From: Phycisphaeraceae bacterium
Lineage (GTDB): Bacteria; Planctomycetota; Phycisphaerae; Phycisphaerales; UBA1924
Direction: 5' to 3'
DNA length: 64,000 nucleotides
NCBI GenBank assembly: GCA_020639155.1
Contig: JACKHF010000001.1
Location: 1,054,001 to 1,118,000, forward strand
This document shows positions 27,016-36,296 of this stretch, piece after piece (position 1 is the stretch's first letter; each line of letters opens with the position of its first letter). Made by a program: the position numbers and the translations under genes. The notes below the pieces were generated by a model. That model ran no database searches, had not been told where the DNA came from, and saw only the letters and a program-made list of their open reading frames with translations.

Positions 27016-27237
27016 AGACTCTGGAACTCCTTCACCCGTATCCCGTCGTTTGAACCGGCTTCTCTGCGCGCTCATTGCCCTATAACCATCGTCACCGGCG
27101 TTCAACCGATGATCGAGATCACAAAGGCTCTGTAGGGCTTGTGTGGACTGTTGGTTTCGGGTACATTCTGGATCGGGGGAATACGTACATCGTCAGTCGC
27201 GATGCTGTCATTCACATAAACCAACACGAGGTGTCAC

Positions 27238-28029
27238 ATGCGGTATGCATCAACTTTTTCTCTGGCGGCCATCACATTGCTCGGCGCAACGGCGATTGCA
27301 TCGGCTGACGAGCTTTGGCGGCAGGATCCGGTCAACTCGTTCGGCGGGCTTGCGTCGCAGGACGCACGGAACCCCGGCGGGCTTGGATGGTTCGCAGAGG
27401 TTGTCAACGACTTTACCGCGTCGAGCGACTGGACTGTGGAGAGCGTGCAGTTCTGGGGCGGGTACGCGCAGGTTGGCGCTGGGAACACACACGGATTCAT
27501 GATTCGTTTCTATGAGAATGACAACGGGAATGTCGGCGCACTTGTTGACACTCAGGACGTGCTCTCTTTCAACGAAACGGTGTACCACACCGTTGTCAGT
27601 GGTGGCATCACAAACGGATGGGAAGGATTCCACGTGACACTCAACCTGAACACGCCCGTGCAACTGCCTGCTGGCGATTACTGGATCTCCGTCGTTGCAA
27701 TCCTTGACAGGGGCGGCACTGCAAACGAACCGCAATGGGGCTGGATTGATGCGCAGAATGTTGTTGGATCCGGGTGCATGCAGCGTTTCTTCTCGCCGAC
27801 CTTTGGTGGCCCCCGATCTGACGATGTTGCGTTCGTCCTCGAAGGCTCGGTCGGCTCTGTCTGCTACGCCGACTGTGACGGCAGCGGCGCACTGAACATC
27901 TTTGACTACATCTGCTTCGGCAACGAGTACGCTGCAGGCACGAGCTATGCTGACTGCGATGGCAGTGGCTCGTTGAACATCTTTGATTACATCTGCTTCG
28001 GCAATGAGTATGCCGCGGGATGTCCATAA
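27238..28029 (+). CDS. Exported beta-sandwich protein with GC-type dockerin tail
   Basis: 263 residues from the ATG at 27238, preceded by GAGGTG. The signal peptide is MRYASTFSLAAITLLGATAIASA. A single domain of about 180 residues has strands such as VESVQFWGGYAQ, HGFMIRFYEND and LPAGDYWISVVA, resembling jelly-roll/CBM-like ectodomains, but no family was recognised. Two canonical dockerin repeats joined by AAGTSYADC end in GCP. Another dockerin gene follows after 51 bases, suggesting co-transcription. Confidence 0.88.
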   Translation: MRYASTFSLAAITLLGATAIASADELWRQDPVNSFGGLASQDARNPGGLGWFAEVVNDFTASSDWTVESVQFWGGYAQVGAGNTHGFMIRFYENDNGNVGALVDTQDVLSFNETVYHTVVSGGITNGWEGFHVTLNLNTPVQLPAGDYWISVVAILDRGGTANEPQWGWIDAQNVVGSGCMQRFFSPTFGGPRSDDVAFVLEGSVGSVCYADCDGSGALNIFDYICFGNEYAAGTSYADCDGSGSLNIFDYICFGNEYAAGCP

Positions 28030-28080
28030 TAGTGACGCACGATCTGATCGATTCTTTTCAAAGAAGGAGAGGAAAAAGAA

Positions 28081-28803
28081 ATGAAAACGAAGCCCATGTT
28101 TCTTGCAGTTGCACTATCCGCTACTGCAGCAGTAGCCGGACCCGGCGCAGTGACAATCAACTTTGATGTGTACCCAGGCCCGGACGGTGTGCTTGGAACG
28201 CCGGACGACGTTCCGATTGCTGCACCAACAACCTTTAACGGCCAGGCGGAGCAGCTTACAAACCAGTACGCGTCTGTCGGGATTCTCTTTACGCCGAGCG
28301 CGCCTATCAATGATCAGAATGAGATTCTCGACGCTGCATCATTCAACACACCCGCCTCACACACGCCACCAAATTTGCTCGCTTCGAGTGGAAGCCTGCC
28401 TATTGAGGCAACATTCACCACACCAGTGATCCGCGTCAGCGCACTTGTTGGAATCTCAGGAGGAGCGGACACACTCGAAGCCTACGACGCAAACGGCACA
28501 CTGATTGCTGCTATTCAGGGCGACGATACTGTTGTCACTATCGACGTTGGTGTTGAGATCGCACGGATTCGCGTTGTTGCAACCGTGAGCACGACACCTG
28601 CGATTGACAATCTGACGTTCGAAGTCGATGCGGGCTGCTACGCCGACTGCGACGGAAGCGGCGCGCTGAACATCTTTGACTACATCTGCTTCGGCAACGA
28701 GTACGCAGCAGGAACAAGTTACGCAGACTGCGATGGCTCCGGCCAGCTCAACATCTTTGATTACATCTGCTTCGGCAATGAGTACGCAGCAGGCTGCCCG
28801 TAA
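28081..28803 (+). CDS. Exported protein with GC-type dockerin tail
   Basis: 240 residues from the ATG at 28081 behind AAGGAGAGG. The signal peptide is MKTKPMFLAVALSATAAVAG. The mature part begins INFDVYPGPDGVLGTPDD and contains LTNQYASVGILFTP, a pattern seen in exported proteins with a C-terminal anchor where a date- or range-like Asp/Pro loop precedes a beta-sandwich. Dockerin repeats end the protein (DCDGSGALN, DCDGSGQLN). The tail DNA is almost the same as that of the next gene (28950-29741). No enzymatic motif was seen. Confidence 0.88.
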   Translation: MKTKPMFLAVALSATAAVAGPGAVTINFDVYPGPDGVLGTPDDVPIAAPTTFNGQAEQLTNQYASVGILFTPSAPINDQNEILDAASFNTPASHTPPNLLASSGSLPIEATFTTPVIRVSALVGISGGADTLEAYDANGTLIAAIQGDDTVVTIDVGVEIARIRVVATVSTTPAIDNLTFEVDAGCYADCDGSGALNIFDYICFGNEYAAGTSYADCDGSGQLNIFDYICFGNEYAAGCP

Positions 28804-28843
28804 GCTCAAGCCAACCCTAACACACCCGCTTGAAATACCTTTG

Positions 28844-28868
28844 CCGGGCCCGAACTGGGCCCGGTTTT
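28844..28868 (+). terminator. Intrinsic terminator after the gene at 28081-28803
   Basis: CCGGGCCC-GAACT-GGGCCCGG (8-bp perfect stem) followed by TTTT. Confidence 0.9.
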
Positions 28869-28949
28869 CATTTGACACACCGGACCTGGATCGGGTAGGC
28901 TGGAGTCTTGTTCTTGGATACTCATCACTCAGAGAAAGGGAGAAATGAA

Positions 28950-29741
28950 ATGAAAACATCAATGCTTGTTGGAGGATTTATCGCATGTGCAGCGCTTTCT
29001 ACTGCAGCCAGCGCACAGGCTCTGATTGCGGTCGACTTTGAGAACATCGGAGTGCCGTTCAGCCCGACAAACTGGAACGTACTCAGCGGAGCTGGCGCAT
29101 TGCCGAACCTGATCGACGAAACGGGTGCAGCGACAGGTATTGAGTTGCTCGTTTCCTCCGGATCATCCTTTGAAACCGCTCCCAATCCCGCAACGCTGCC
29201 CATGCACTCCCAGTCGCTTGCGGGTGCTGATGATTACATCTTCGGGACCGGTCAGACGGTGCTCACACTCAACTTCCTCAATCCGGGCTCAGAGTATGAG
29301 GTTTATGTCTTCGGGCTGCGCGGGTTTGACATGGGCAACGACATCACAATCGCAGGCGGTAGCGCTCCCGTGATCTTTGACCAGGACGGTGCTCCTGGAG
29401 ACTTCTACATCAACAGTTCGATCGGCTCAAGCTCGCAGGATCTGTCAAGCTATGCTGTGTTCCAGACAGCAGATAGCGCTGGTCAGATCAATATCACGAT
29501 TGTTGATGATTTGACCGCGGGTGGCACCGGCTGGACATGTGCGGGCATTGCAATACGTGAAGCCGGGACCACGTGCTACGCAGACTGCGACGGTTCGGGC
29601 CAGCTCAATATTTTCGATTACATCTGCTTCGGCAACGAGTATGCAGCAGGAACAAGTTACGCAGATTGCGATGGCTCCGGCCAGCTCAATATCTTTGATT
29701 ACATCTGCTTCGGCAATGAGTACGCAGCAGGCTGCCCGTAA
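28950..29741 (+). CDS. Exported protein with GC-type dockerin tail
   Basis: 263 residues. The ATG at 28950 has GGGAG 7 bases upstream; upstream codons in the same frame lack support. The signal peptide is MKTSMLVGGFIACAALSTAASAQ. The single domain of about 180 residues (IAVDFENIG..., NWNVLSGAGALPNLIDETG, YEVYVFGLRGF) looks like a beta-sandwich ectodomain of unknown function. Two DCDGSGQLN dockerin repeats follow, each with the same linker and tail DNA as in the upstream neighbour. Confidence 0.88.
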   Translation: MKTSMLVGGFIACAALSTAASAQALIAVDFENIGVPFSPTNWNVLSGAGALPNLIDETGAATGIELLVSSGSSFETAPNPATLPMHSQSLAGADDYIFGTGQTVLTLNFLNPGSEYEVYVFGLRGFDMGNDITIAGGSAPVIFDQDGAPGDFYINSSIGSSSQDLSSYAVFQTADSAGQINITIVDDLTAGGTGWTCAGIAIREAGTTCYADCDGSGQLNIFDYICFGNEYAAGTSYADCDGSGQLNIFDYICFGNEYAAGCP

Positions 29742-29773
29742 GCTCGTTTGTACTTTGTACGTTGCATATCACT

Positions 29774-29815
29774 GCCCTCTCTCGACACTGCGCTCGGGAG
29801 AGGGCGTTTTCTTTT
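29774..29815 (+). terminator. Intrinsic terminator after the gene at 28950-29741
   Basis: GCCCTCTC pairs with GAGAGGGC across a 16-base loop, followed by GTTTTCTTTTC. Confidence 0.8.
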
Positions 29816-29890
29816 CTGGTCGTGCAGGAATCCTGCGTTCTATCTTGGCGCAATCTTTATTTTCCAGTACCATAAAGCAGGAGGTGCTTT

Positions 29891-31726
29891 GTGAAAAACT
29901 TACATGTATTTCTGTGTCATGGTACTCGCACGTGGTCCCTTGCTTTTCTGGTGCTTGCATCGGGGGCAGCACACGCGCAGAATATTCGGCGGGCCATCGC
30001 GCTCTCGGGTGATTCATTCCCTTCTGCGCTTCCTGTTGACATTGCGGGGTTTGCTGTTCCGGCTGTGTCGCACACCGGGCAGATCGCGGTTGCAGTCACA
30101 CTGACCGGTCCGTTTGTCACACCGGATGATGACACAGGGATTCTCTACCACGACCCATTCACGGGAATCACGATTCCACTTGAGCGTGAGGGCACATCGC
30201 CCCCCGGCACAACACAGGGCGAGATGTACGGTGGATTCGGCACGGGGCTCGGCACCCCACCGTTCTCGCGTATCAACGTCGGCCCAAATGGTGAAGTGAT
30301 CTTCCGCGCATCGATGGTCGGCCCAACAGTGACAAGCGCGAACGATATTGGCATGTGGTGGTACTACCCGGTGGTTGGCGGACAGTCGCCGCTCATGATC
30401 AATCGCGAGGGTGCAGTGCTTCCGCTTCAGCAATACACCGTTGATTCATTCTTTACGTATGAAGTCTGTCCCGGTGTGCCAGAGTCTCCAGCAACCGCCA
30501 CACTGTCCGGCTCTGGCATCACAAGTGCAAACAACACTGCCATCATCATGGGCTTCCCGATTGGTGCGGGCCCGTTCATGGTTGCGCAGGAGGGCTCGCT
30601 GATTGCTGGTCCGGGCTCACCAGAGCTTGCAGGCTTTGGTGCGGGCGACACCATCTCGCATACAGCCATCAATCTGGTCTCGTCCCGGTTTGTCTCGTTC
30701 CGTTCGCGCTTGCGTGGGTCGGGTGTATCCGCATCGAACGATGATGCAATCCATATCGATTTTCTGCAGACAAATCAGATACCAGCGATTGTCGCGCGAG
30801 AGGGTGATCCCGTGCCGCCACAGTTTCCTGTTGTGGGTGCAATCCACGGCGGTCTGTTCCAGCCGCCAACTACGGCAGAACCTGACTTTGCTGCGTTTCT
30901 TGGCAGAGTCGCTGGGCCGGGCATCGGAACCAACAACGACGAGGTGCTCTGGTGGTATGTTGAGAACACCAACACACTGTTGCCTCTCGCCGTTGAAGGG
31001 CAACCGATACCGAGCGCACCACAATGGTTCTACAACGGATTCTTCAGCTATCCTGCAATCACGGCTGGAGGCACAACCGTGTTTGCTAGTCAAATTGACG
31101 GGCCCGGTATTACCGCTGGCGTAAATGATCGGGCGCTGTTCTCAGGATCGGGCAGTGCTGCTCAGATCGTGCTCCAGCGCGGCGACACACATCCCGATCT
31201 TGCAGCGGGGGAAACATTCTTTGGGTTGTTCGATATCTTCTGTATCAACCCCAACGACACGATCGCAGTGTTTACAAAGATTGAAGGACCAAACGTACAG
31301 CTTGGTGTGAACGATGAAGCGGTGCTGCGCGTCTCCGTCGGTCCTGTATCACGAGTCGAGATCATTGCACGCCTCGGCGACACCATCGAGGTTGCGCCGG
31401 GCGACATGCGAACAATCTCGGGCATCGCGTTTGCTGATGGAAACGGATTCAACGCGGGTGGCACCGACGGCAGACCATCCATGCTGCAGGACAACGGCGC
31501 CATCGTGTACAGGCTCGACTTTACCAACGGCACATCGGGCATCTTCAGATCCCAGCGGTGCTACGCCAACTGCAACGGCAGCAGCACCATCAATATCTTT
31601 GATTACATCTGTTTCGGAAACGCGTTTGCGAATAACGATCCATATGCGGATTGCGATGGCAATGGCGTGCTCAACATCTTTGATTACATCTGCTATGGCA
31701 ACGCGTATGCAGCTGGTTGCCCGTAG
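29891..31726 (+). CDS. DUF7453-like exported protein with GC-type dockerin tail
   Basis: 611 residues from a GTG at 29891 with a strong AGGAGGTG ribosome-binding site. The signal peptide ends SGAAHAQ. The body repeats elements such as LSGDSFP, EREGTSPPG, NREGAVLP, AQEGSLIAG, AREGDPVPP, QRGDTHPD and ARLGDTIEV, each followed by a Gly/Phe-rich strand and N..G or ...I..F segments, like the gene at 4023-5486 and DUF7453-type proteins. The first dockerin loop is altered (NCNGSSTINIFD) and the second canonical. Confidence 0.88.
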   Translation: MKNLHVFLCHGTRTWSLAFLVLASGAAHAQNIRRAIALSGDSFPSALPVDIAGFAVPAVSHTGQIAVAVTLTGPFVTPDDDTGILYHDPFTGITIPLEREGTSPPGTTQGEMYGGFGTGLGTPPFSRINVGPNGEVIFRASMVGPTVTSANDIGMWWYYPVVGGQSPLMINREGAVLPLQQYTVDSFFTYEVCPGVPESPATATLSGSGITSANNTAIIMGFPIGAGPFMVAQEGSLIAGPGSPELAGFGAGDTISHTAINLVSSRFVSFRSRLRGSGVSASNDDAIHIDFLQTNQIPAIVAREGDPVPPQFPVVGAIHGGLFQPPTTAEPDFAAFLGRVAGPGIGTNNDEVLWWYVENTNTLLPLAVEGQPIPSAPQWFYNGFFSYPAITAGGTTVFASQIDGPGITAGVNDRALFSGSGSAAQIVLQRGDTHPDLAAGETFFGLFDIFCINPNDTIAVFTKIEGPNVQLGVNDEAVLRVSVGPVSRVEIIARLGDTIEVAPGDMRTISGIAFADGNGFNAGGTDGRPSMLQDNGAIVYRLDFTNGTSGIFRSQRCYANCNGSSTINIFDYICFGNAFANNDPYADCDGNGVLNIFDYICYGNAYAAGCP

Positions 31727-31888
31727 TGGATGGCCAGGACTGTCCATGTTCGGGATGTGGTTGTGTGTATTGCGAGCTCGTTCCTGTATTGTCTATTTTT
31801 GTTGTTGGATTCTCGAAGAGTCTGATAGAATCAATGCGTTGTCATGTGGGGCATTTCTCTCTGATCTCTGAATCCACGGAGGTTTGTT

Positions 31889-32590
31889 ATGCTCGCATCG
31901 GCAAAGGCGTATCTCGTTTGTGGTCTTGCTGCTTCGCTGGCTGGTATTGCATCTGCTCAGTCAACGTACTACACGATCCAGTCAGGAGATCTTGTCGTCT
32001 ATCCCGGAAGTCCCTCGGTCGATGTCGAGCTCTGGGCACACTTCGACAATACCACACACTTTGCGTTTGCAGGGCTTGATGCATCTGTCGCAGCTGGAGA
32101 CGGTGAAGTTTTCTATCTCGACGGCGGTCAGTTCCCATTCAGTTGTGAGTTCGGGTGTCCACAAGGATCCGGCACTGCACAGATGTCGTTCCTTGCTGGC
32201 CAGTTGCATTTTCCACCAAGTGTGACTGCTGTCCATGACTCACCGGTGCATGTGCTGACAATGCGCTACAACACGAGTGATTTCACGCCACGCACGGTGC
32301 AAGTGTCGACACAAACAAAGCTCTTTGATGTGTATCTCTCTATTAATACGCCAAATGCTGTTTCATTGCTGAATGAGCTTGAAGAGCTCACCTTCGATGT
32401 GACCGTGCTTGATCAGCCACCCTGCTACGCCGATTGCGACAATAGCGGCGCACTGAACATCTTCGATTACATCTGTTTCGGAAATGCGTACTCGGCAGGG
32501 AGTCAGTACGCCGACTGCGATGGCTCCGGCACACTGAATATCTTCGATTACATCTGTTTCGGAAATGCGTACGCAGCGGGTTGCCCGTAA
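31889..32590 (+). CDS. Exported beta-sandwich protein (weak cohesin-like layout) with GC-type dockerin tail
   Basis: 233 residues from the ATG at 31889 behind ACGGAGGT. The signal peptide is MLASAKAYLVCGLAASLAGIASAQ. The domain begins with V.PGSPSVDVELWAHFDN and continues with AFAGLDASVAAGDGEV and HVLTMRYNTSDFTPRTVQVS. This order (P-G, V-V-L strand, amphipathic strand, late V-rich strands) recalls cohesin and related sandwiches, but the match is only by eye. The dockerin module (DCDNSGALN, DCDGSGTLN) ends GCP. The next gene starts 14 bases after the stop. Confidence 0.87.
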   Translation: MLASAKAYLVCGLAASLAGIASAQSTYYTIQSGDLVVYPGSPSVDVELWAHFDNTTHFAFAGLDASVAAGDGEVFYLDGGQFPFSCEFGCPQGSGTAQMSFLAGQLHFPPSVTAVHDSPVHVLTMRYNTSDFTPRTVQVSTQTKLFDVYLSINTPNAVSLLNELEELTFDVTVLDQPPCYADCDNSGALNIFDYICFGNAYSAGSQYADCDGSGTLNIFDYICFGNAYAAGCP

Positions 32591-32604
32591 CTCAGGAGGA
32601 AGAC

Positions 32605-33942
32605 ATGAACACGTTCCATATACGTCTGTCTCTCGCTGTGCTGTGCGTTGCCTCACATGCGAGTGCTCAGTGGATTTGCTCGAATTCCCAGTGGCATCCG
32701 TATGGTGTCGTTGAAGGAACGAACAACATCATCAACACAATGAGCCTGTGGGATCCTGATGGAAAAGGTCCGGCTGATCAGACACTCCTTGTCGGTGGCG
32801 CGTTTACCAAGGCTGGAAACCAGAATATCCGTTACATCGCAACCTACGACGTGAATACTGACACGTGGGGTCAAATAGGAGACAATCTTTCTGATGATGT
32901 GAACACAATAAAACCGCTTGACGATGGCCAGCTCCTTGTTGGTGGCGACTTTGAATACGCCGGATCAACGCGTGTGAACGGCATTGCACGATGGGATGGC
33001 TCCACGTGGCTGCCGCTGGGAACCGGCATCGCGGGTAACGCACTTACATACGTCGTTGGGCTTGTGCATGCAATCGAGGTGATGCCAAACGGCGATGTCA
33101 TTGCTGGCGGATCTTTCGCTGAAGCCGGCGGTTTGTCAGTACAGAATGTTGCGCGATGGGATGGTGTCCAGTGGACCTCGCTCGGCGATGGTCTCGGCTG
33201 GACGTCGATAGAGTGGTATCCGATTGTGTATGCACTCAAAGCAATGCCGAACGGGGATCTTTTCGCTGGCGGGTTCTTTGATGTGTACAACGGCGAACAG
33301 AATCATGGCATCGCCCGATGGAACGGCACAGAGTGGAGCCCACTTGGGCCGCAGCTCAGTGGAGGTGATGTGCGTGCGATCCAGTCCCTGCCTTCGGGCG
33401 ACCTTCTTGTCATGGGAAGCTTCAGCTCGATCGGCGGAGTCTCCGCAAAGAATATCGCGCGATGGGATGGCACAGATTGGTACAACTTTGGTGCGGGCTG
33501 CAAGTCACGCGTGCACTCAACAACACTGCTGGACAATGGAGACGTGATCGCTGGTGGCAAATTCAAGGAATCAGGCGGTGTCAGCACCAGGCTGGTTGCG
33601 CGATGGGACGGGCAGAACTGGTCACCACTTGGTTTTGGGATAGCTCCAACATCCGGAACGGTCACTTCCATGGTGACGCTGCCCGATGGAAATCTTGCTG
33701 TTGGAGGGTATTTCACGTATGCTGGTGGCGCTCATGTTGCAAAGAATATCGCGTTCTACGGTTGCAGGTCCGCGTGCGACGCAGACTGCGATCTGAATGG
33801 CACGCTGAACATCTTTGACTACATCTGCTTCGGCAGTGCGTTCGCAAACAGCGATCCGTACGCGGATTGTGATAACGACGGGTACTATTCCATCACGGAT
33901 TATATTTGCTTCGGTACGTACTACGCCAGTGGATGCCCGTGA
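32605..33942 (+). CDS. WDG-repeat propeller-like exported protein with GC-type dockerin tail
   Basis: 445 residues from the ATG at 32605, with AGGAGGA upstream and the previous stop 14 bases away. The signal peptide (LSLAVLCVASHASAQW) closely matches those of the HAF-like proteins. WDPDGKGP is followed by about eight LP.GD.L..G.F...GG....IARWDG..W..LG repeats. The dockerin is divergent: first loop DCDLNGTLNIFD, second DCDNDGYYSITD, ending SGCP. It belongs to a tightly spaced run of four genes (31889-36274). Confidence 0.89.
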   Translation: MNTFHIRLSLAVLCVASHASAQWICSNSQWHPYGVVEGTNNIINTMSLWDPDGKGPADQTLLVGGAFTKAGNQNIRYIATYDVNTDTWGQIGDNLSDDVNTIKPLDDGQLLVGGDFEYAGSTRVNGIARWDGSTWLPLGTGIAGNALTYVVGLVHAIEVMPNGDVIAGGSFAEAGGLSVQNVARWDGVQWTSLGDGLGWTSIEWYPIVYALKAMPNGDLFAGGFFDVYNGEQNHGIARWNGTEWSPLGPQLSGGDVRAIQSLPSGDLLVMGSFSSIGGVSAKNIARWDGTDWYNFGAGCKSRVHSTTLLDNGDVIAGGKFKESGGVSTRLVARWDGQNWSPLGFGIAPTSGTVTSMVTLPDGNLAVGGYFTYAGGAHVAKNIAFYGCRSACDADCDLNGTLNIFDYICFGSAFANSDPYADCDNDGYYSITDYICFGTYYASGCP

Positions 33943-33956
33943 TATTGGGAGAAGCC

Positions 33957-35138
33957 ATGAAAACGAGCGCATTACGCACAGGCCTGTGTCTGGGCATCCT
34001 TTCGATCGCGTCGCATGCGAGCGCGCAGTGGACCGTGACAAATCTGCACCCTCCGGGCGCGACACAATCAGGCGCGCTGGGGGTGCAGAACTGGCAACAG
34101 GTGGGATACGCAACGTTCAACGGCGCAGACCACGCTGCGCTCTGGATGGGCAGCGCGACTTCCTTTGTCGATCTTCATCCTGCGGGCGCAGAAAGCTCAT
34201 CTGTCAATGACGTACACAACGGACAACAAGCTGGATCAGCAACGTTCGGTGGAAGTGCGCACGCAAGCCTGTGGACCGGAACGAGCGCATCGCATGTAGA
34301 CCTGCATCCAGCCCTGGCCGAGAGTTCCGAGGCACTGGCTGTACACAACGGGCAGCAGGGCGGGTACGCGATGATCAACGGCTACCCACGCGCAAGCGTG
34401 TGGACTGGGACCAGCGGTTCGTGGAGAGACATCACGCCAGCTGTGTATGACTTCTCAGTTGTCTATGGTTTGGATGATTCTCAACACGTTGGAAGTACTT
34501 TATTCTTTCTCGGTAATGCGTGTGTATGGAACGACAACGGCACTTCAAGCACGATCCTCCATTCAGGATTCGAGAACCATTCCTCTGCATATGATGTGTA
34601 TAGCGGGCAGCAGGTTGGATACATAGCGTTTCTCTTCAACACACGTGCGTGCTACTGGAATAGCGAGTTTGGAACACAAGTCTATCTGCATCCAAATAAT
34701 GGCATCGGATCGGTGGCGTACTCGGTGTACGACAACTATCAGGCTGGTTGGGTGTCTGAAGCAGCGAGCCAGGTTCGCCACGCGTGCATATGGCACGGAA
34801 GTGTTGAGACATGGGAGGATATATCTGCCGTGCTTCCTGGATCATGGAGAGATACCGAAGCGCGAGGAATCTGGCACGATGGTACGACTCTCTATGTTGT
34901 CGGCTTTGGATACAACAACGCAACCAGTCGGAACGAAGCGCTGCTGTGGTCGAAGCCGCTTGATCAATCCTGCTACGCCGATTGCGACAACAACGGCACG
35001 CTCAGCGTTGCTGATTATCTTTGCTTTGGCAACGCCTACGCGAACAATGACCCATACGCCGACTGTGATGGTTCCGGCTTGCTCAGTGTCTTTGACTACA
35101 TCTGTTATGGCAACGCATACGCAGAGGGTTGCCCATGA
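33957..35138 (+). CDS. HAF-repeat-like exported protein with GC-type dockerin tail
   Basis: 393 residues from the ATG at 33957, with GGGAG upstream and 14 bases from the previous stop. The signal peptide is MKTSALRTGLCLGILSIASHASAQ. It is paralogous to the gene at 5764-6966: repeats of Q.G.A.FNG..HA.LW.G.A.S.VDLHPAGAESS. The dockerin loops are DCDNNGTLSVAD (with YLCFG) and DCDGSGLLSVFD, ending EGCP. The stop codon overlaps the next start as ATGA. Confidence 0.89.
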   Translation: MKTSALRTGLCLGILSIASHASAQWTVTNLHPPGATQSGALGVQNWQQVGYATFNGADHAALWMGSATSFVDLHPAGAESSSVNDVHNGQQAGSATFGGSAHASLWTGTSASHVDLHPALAESSEALAVHNGQQGGYAMINGYPRASVWTGTSGSWRDITPAVYDFSVVYGLDDSQHVGSTLFFLGNACVWNDNGTSSTILHSGFENHSSAYDVYSGQQVGYIAFLFNTRACYWNSEFGTQVYLHPNNGIGSVAYSVYDNYQAGWVSEAASQVRHACIWHGSVETWEDISAVLPGSWRDTEARGIWHDGTTLYVVGFGYNNATSRNEALLWSKPLDQSCYADCDNNGTLSVADYLCFGNAYANNDPYADCDGSGLLSVFDYICYGNAYAEGCP

Positions 35139-36274
35139 TCGCATCGGTGCGACCCTCTGTTCCAGTGATTCTCCTTTGCTCGGCAGTTGTTGCGACAGCT
35201 TCGGGGCCTGATTGGACGCCAAATAATCTTGACCTTGTATTTCGATCAGGATTTGAGCCGAGTTCTGAACTGATCAATGAGAGTTCGAGTTACTCGGATA
35301 TTGTGGGGCAGGACAATACCGTCGGGATACCCAACAACTGGGTGAGCGATCTTGAAGGCCCAATGGGCATTGGATCTTTCAGGATCGAGCTCAAAGAAGG
35401 CACCATCGCTGATCGTGTTGCGGAGATCATTCCTGATCCCACGCAGACCGGGCATGCGAATGTGCTCCGCTTCTGGCTGCAAACCCCACACGAACCATCG
35501 TCGAGCGGCCCAAAAGGCAGAGTGCAGGCGCATTTCAACCAGATGCAGAACGTGCGCACGCTGTATCACAGTGTATCAATGTATCTGGATGAAGACTTTG
35601 CACTGCTTGAATCGTATCCGGGCACGTTCACATGGCTGACGCTCTTTGAATACTGGAATGATCGCAACTGGGGCACAGGACCAACCAGTGAGTGGCCGTT
35701 CCGTGTCACTGTTGATATCCAGAAGACCAACGCAGCTATTGGGTCGCCTCTTTCGTTCCACGTGAAGGGACAAATCATGACGCAGGGCGCCACGCAAGTT
35801 GTGTGGGAGCAGAGCGCGGCAAATGTCCCGGTGCCGATCGGCAGATGGGTTACGATTGGTATCTACTACCATGAGGGAGATGCGCTGAGCGGCAGATTCG
35901 TCATGACAATGATCGATAATGCACAAACATACGTGCTCTTCGATATCCACGATACAACACAACATCCAAATGACGTCACGCCCAACGACGGCGTACCTTT
36001 TATGAATCCCATGAAGCTTTACACCTCTGGAACAATCGTTGATTATGTTCGGAAGAAAGGCGGCGCTCTGGAGGTGCTGTGGGACGATCTTCACGTCAGG
36101 ATGCGGTGCCTCGCTGACTGTGATCATTCAGATCAACTCGATGTGTTCGACTACATCTGCTTTGGAAATGCGTTCGCGTTGCACGATCAATACGCTGACT
36201 GCGATGACAACGGCGGTTATGACATCTTCGACTACATCTGCTTTGGAAACGCGTATGCAGCAGGATGCCCATAA
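35135..36274 (+). CDS. Polysaccharide-lyase-like exported protein with GC-type dockerin tail
   Basis: 379 residues. The ATG at 35135 overlaps the upstream TGA (ATGA) and has GAGGG before it; a TTG two codons earlier is less likely. The signal peptide is MIASVRPSVPVILLCSAVVATASG. Strands such as KGRVQAHFNQMQNVRTLYHSVSMYLDEDF, FTWLTLFEYWND and GRWVTIGIYYHEGD resemble beta-jelly-roll polysaccharide lyases or lectin-like glucanase folds, suggesting carbohydrate binding or cleavage. No catalytic assignment is possible by eye. The dockerin is divergent (DCDHSDQLDVFD, DCDDNGGYDIFD). Confidence 0.85.
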   Translation: MIASVRPSVPVILLCSAVVATASGPDWTPNNLDLVFRSGFEPSSELINESSSYSDIVGQDNTVGIPNNWVSDLEGPMGIGSFRIELKEGTIADRVAEIIPDPTQTGHANVLRFWLQTPHEPSSSGPKGRVQAHFNQMQNVRTLYHSVSMYLDEDFALLESYPGTFTWLTLFEYWNDRNWGTGPTSEWPFRVTVDIQKTNAAIGSPLSFHVKGQIMTQGATQVVWEQSAANVPVPIGRWVTIGIYYHEGDALSGRFVMTMIDNAQTYVLFDIHDTTQHPNDVTPNDGVPFMNPMKLYTSGTIVDYVRKKGGALEVLWDDLHVRMRCLADCDHSDQLDVFDYICFGNAFALHDQYADCDDNGGYDIFDYICFGNAYAAGCP

Positions 36275-36296
36275 ATCTCCCAGTAAAGCATGCTTG

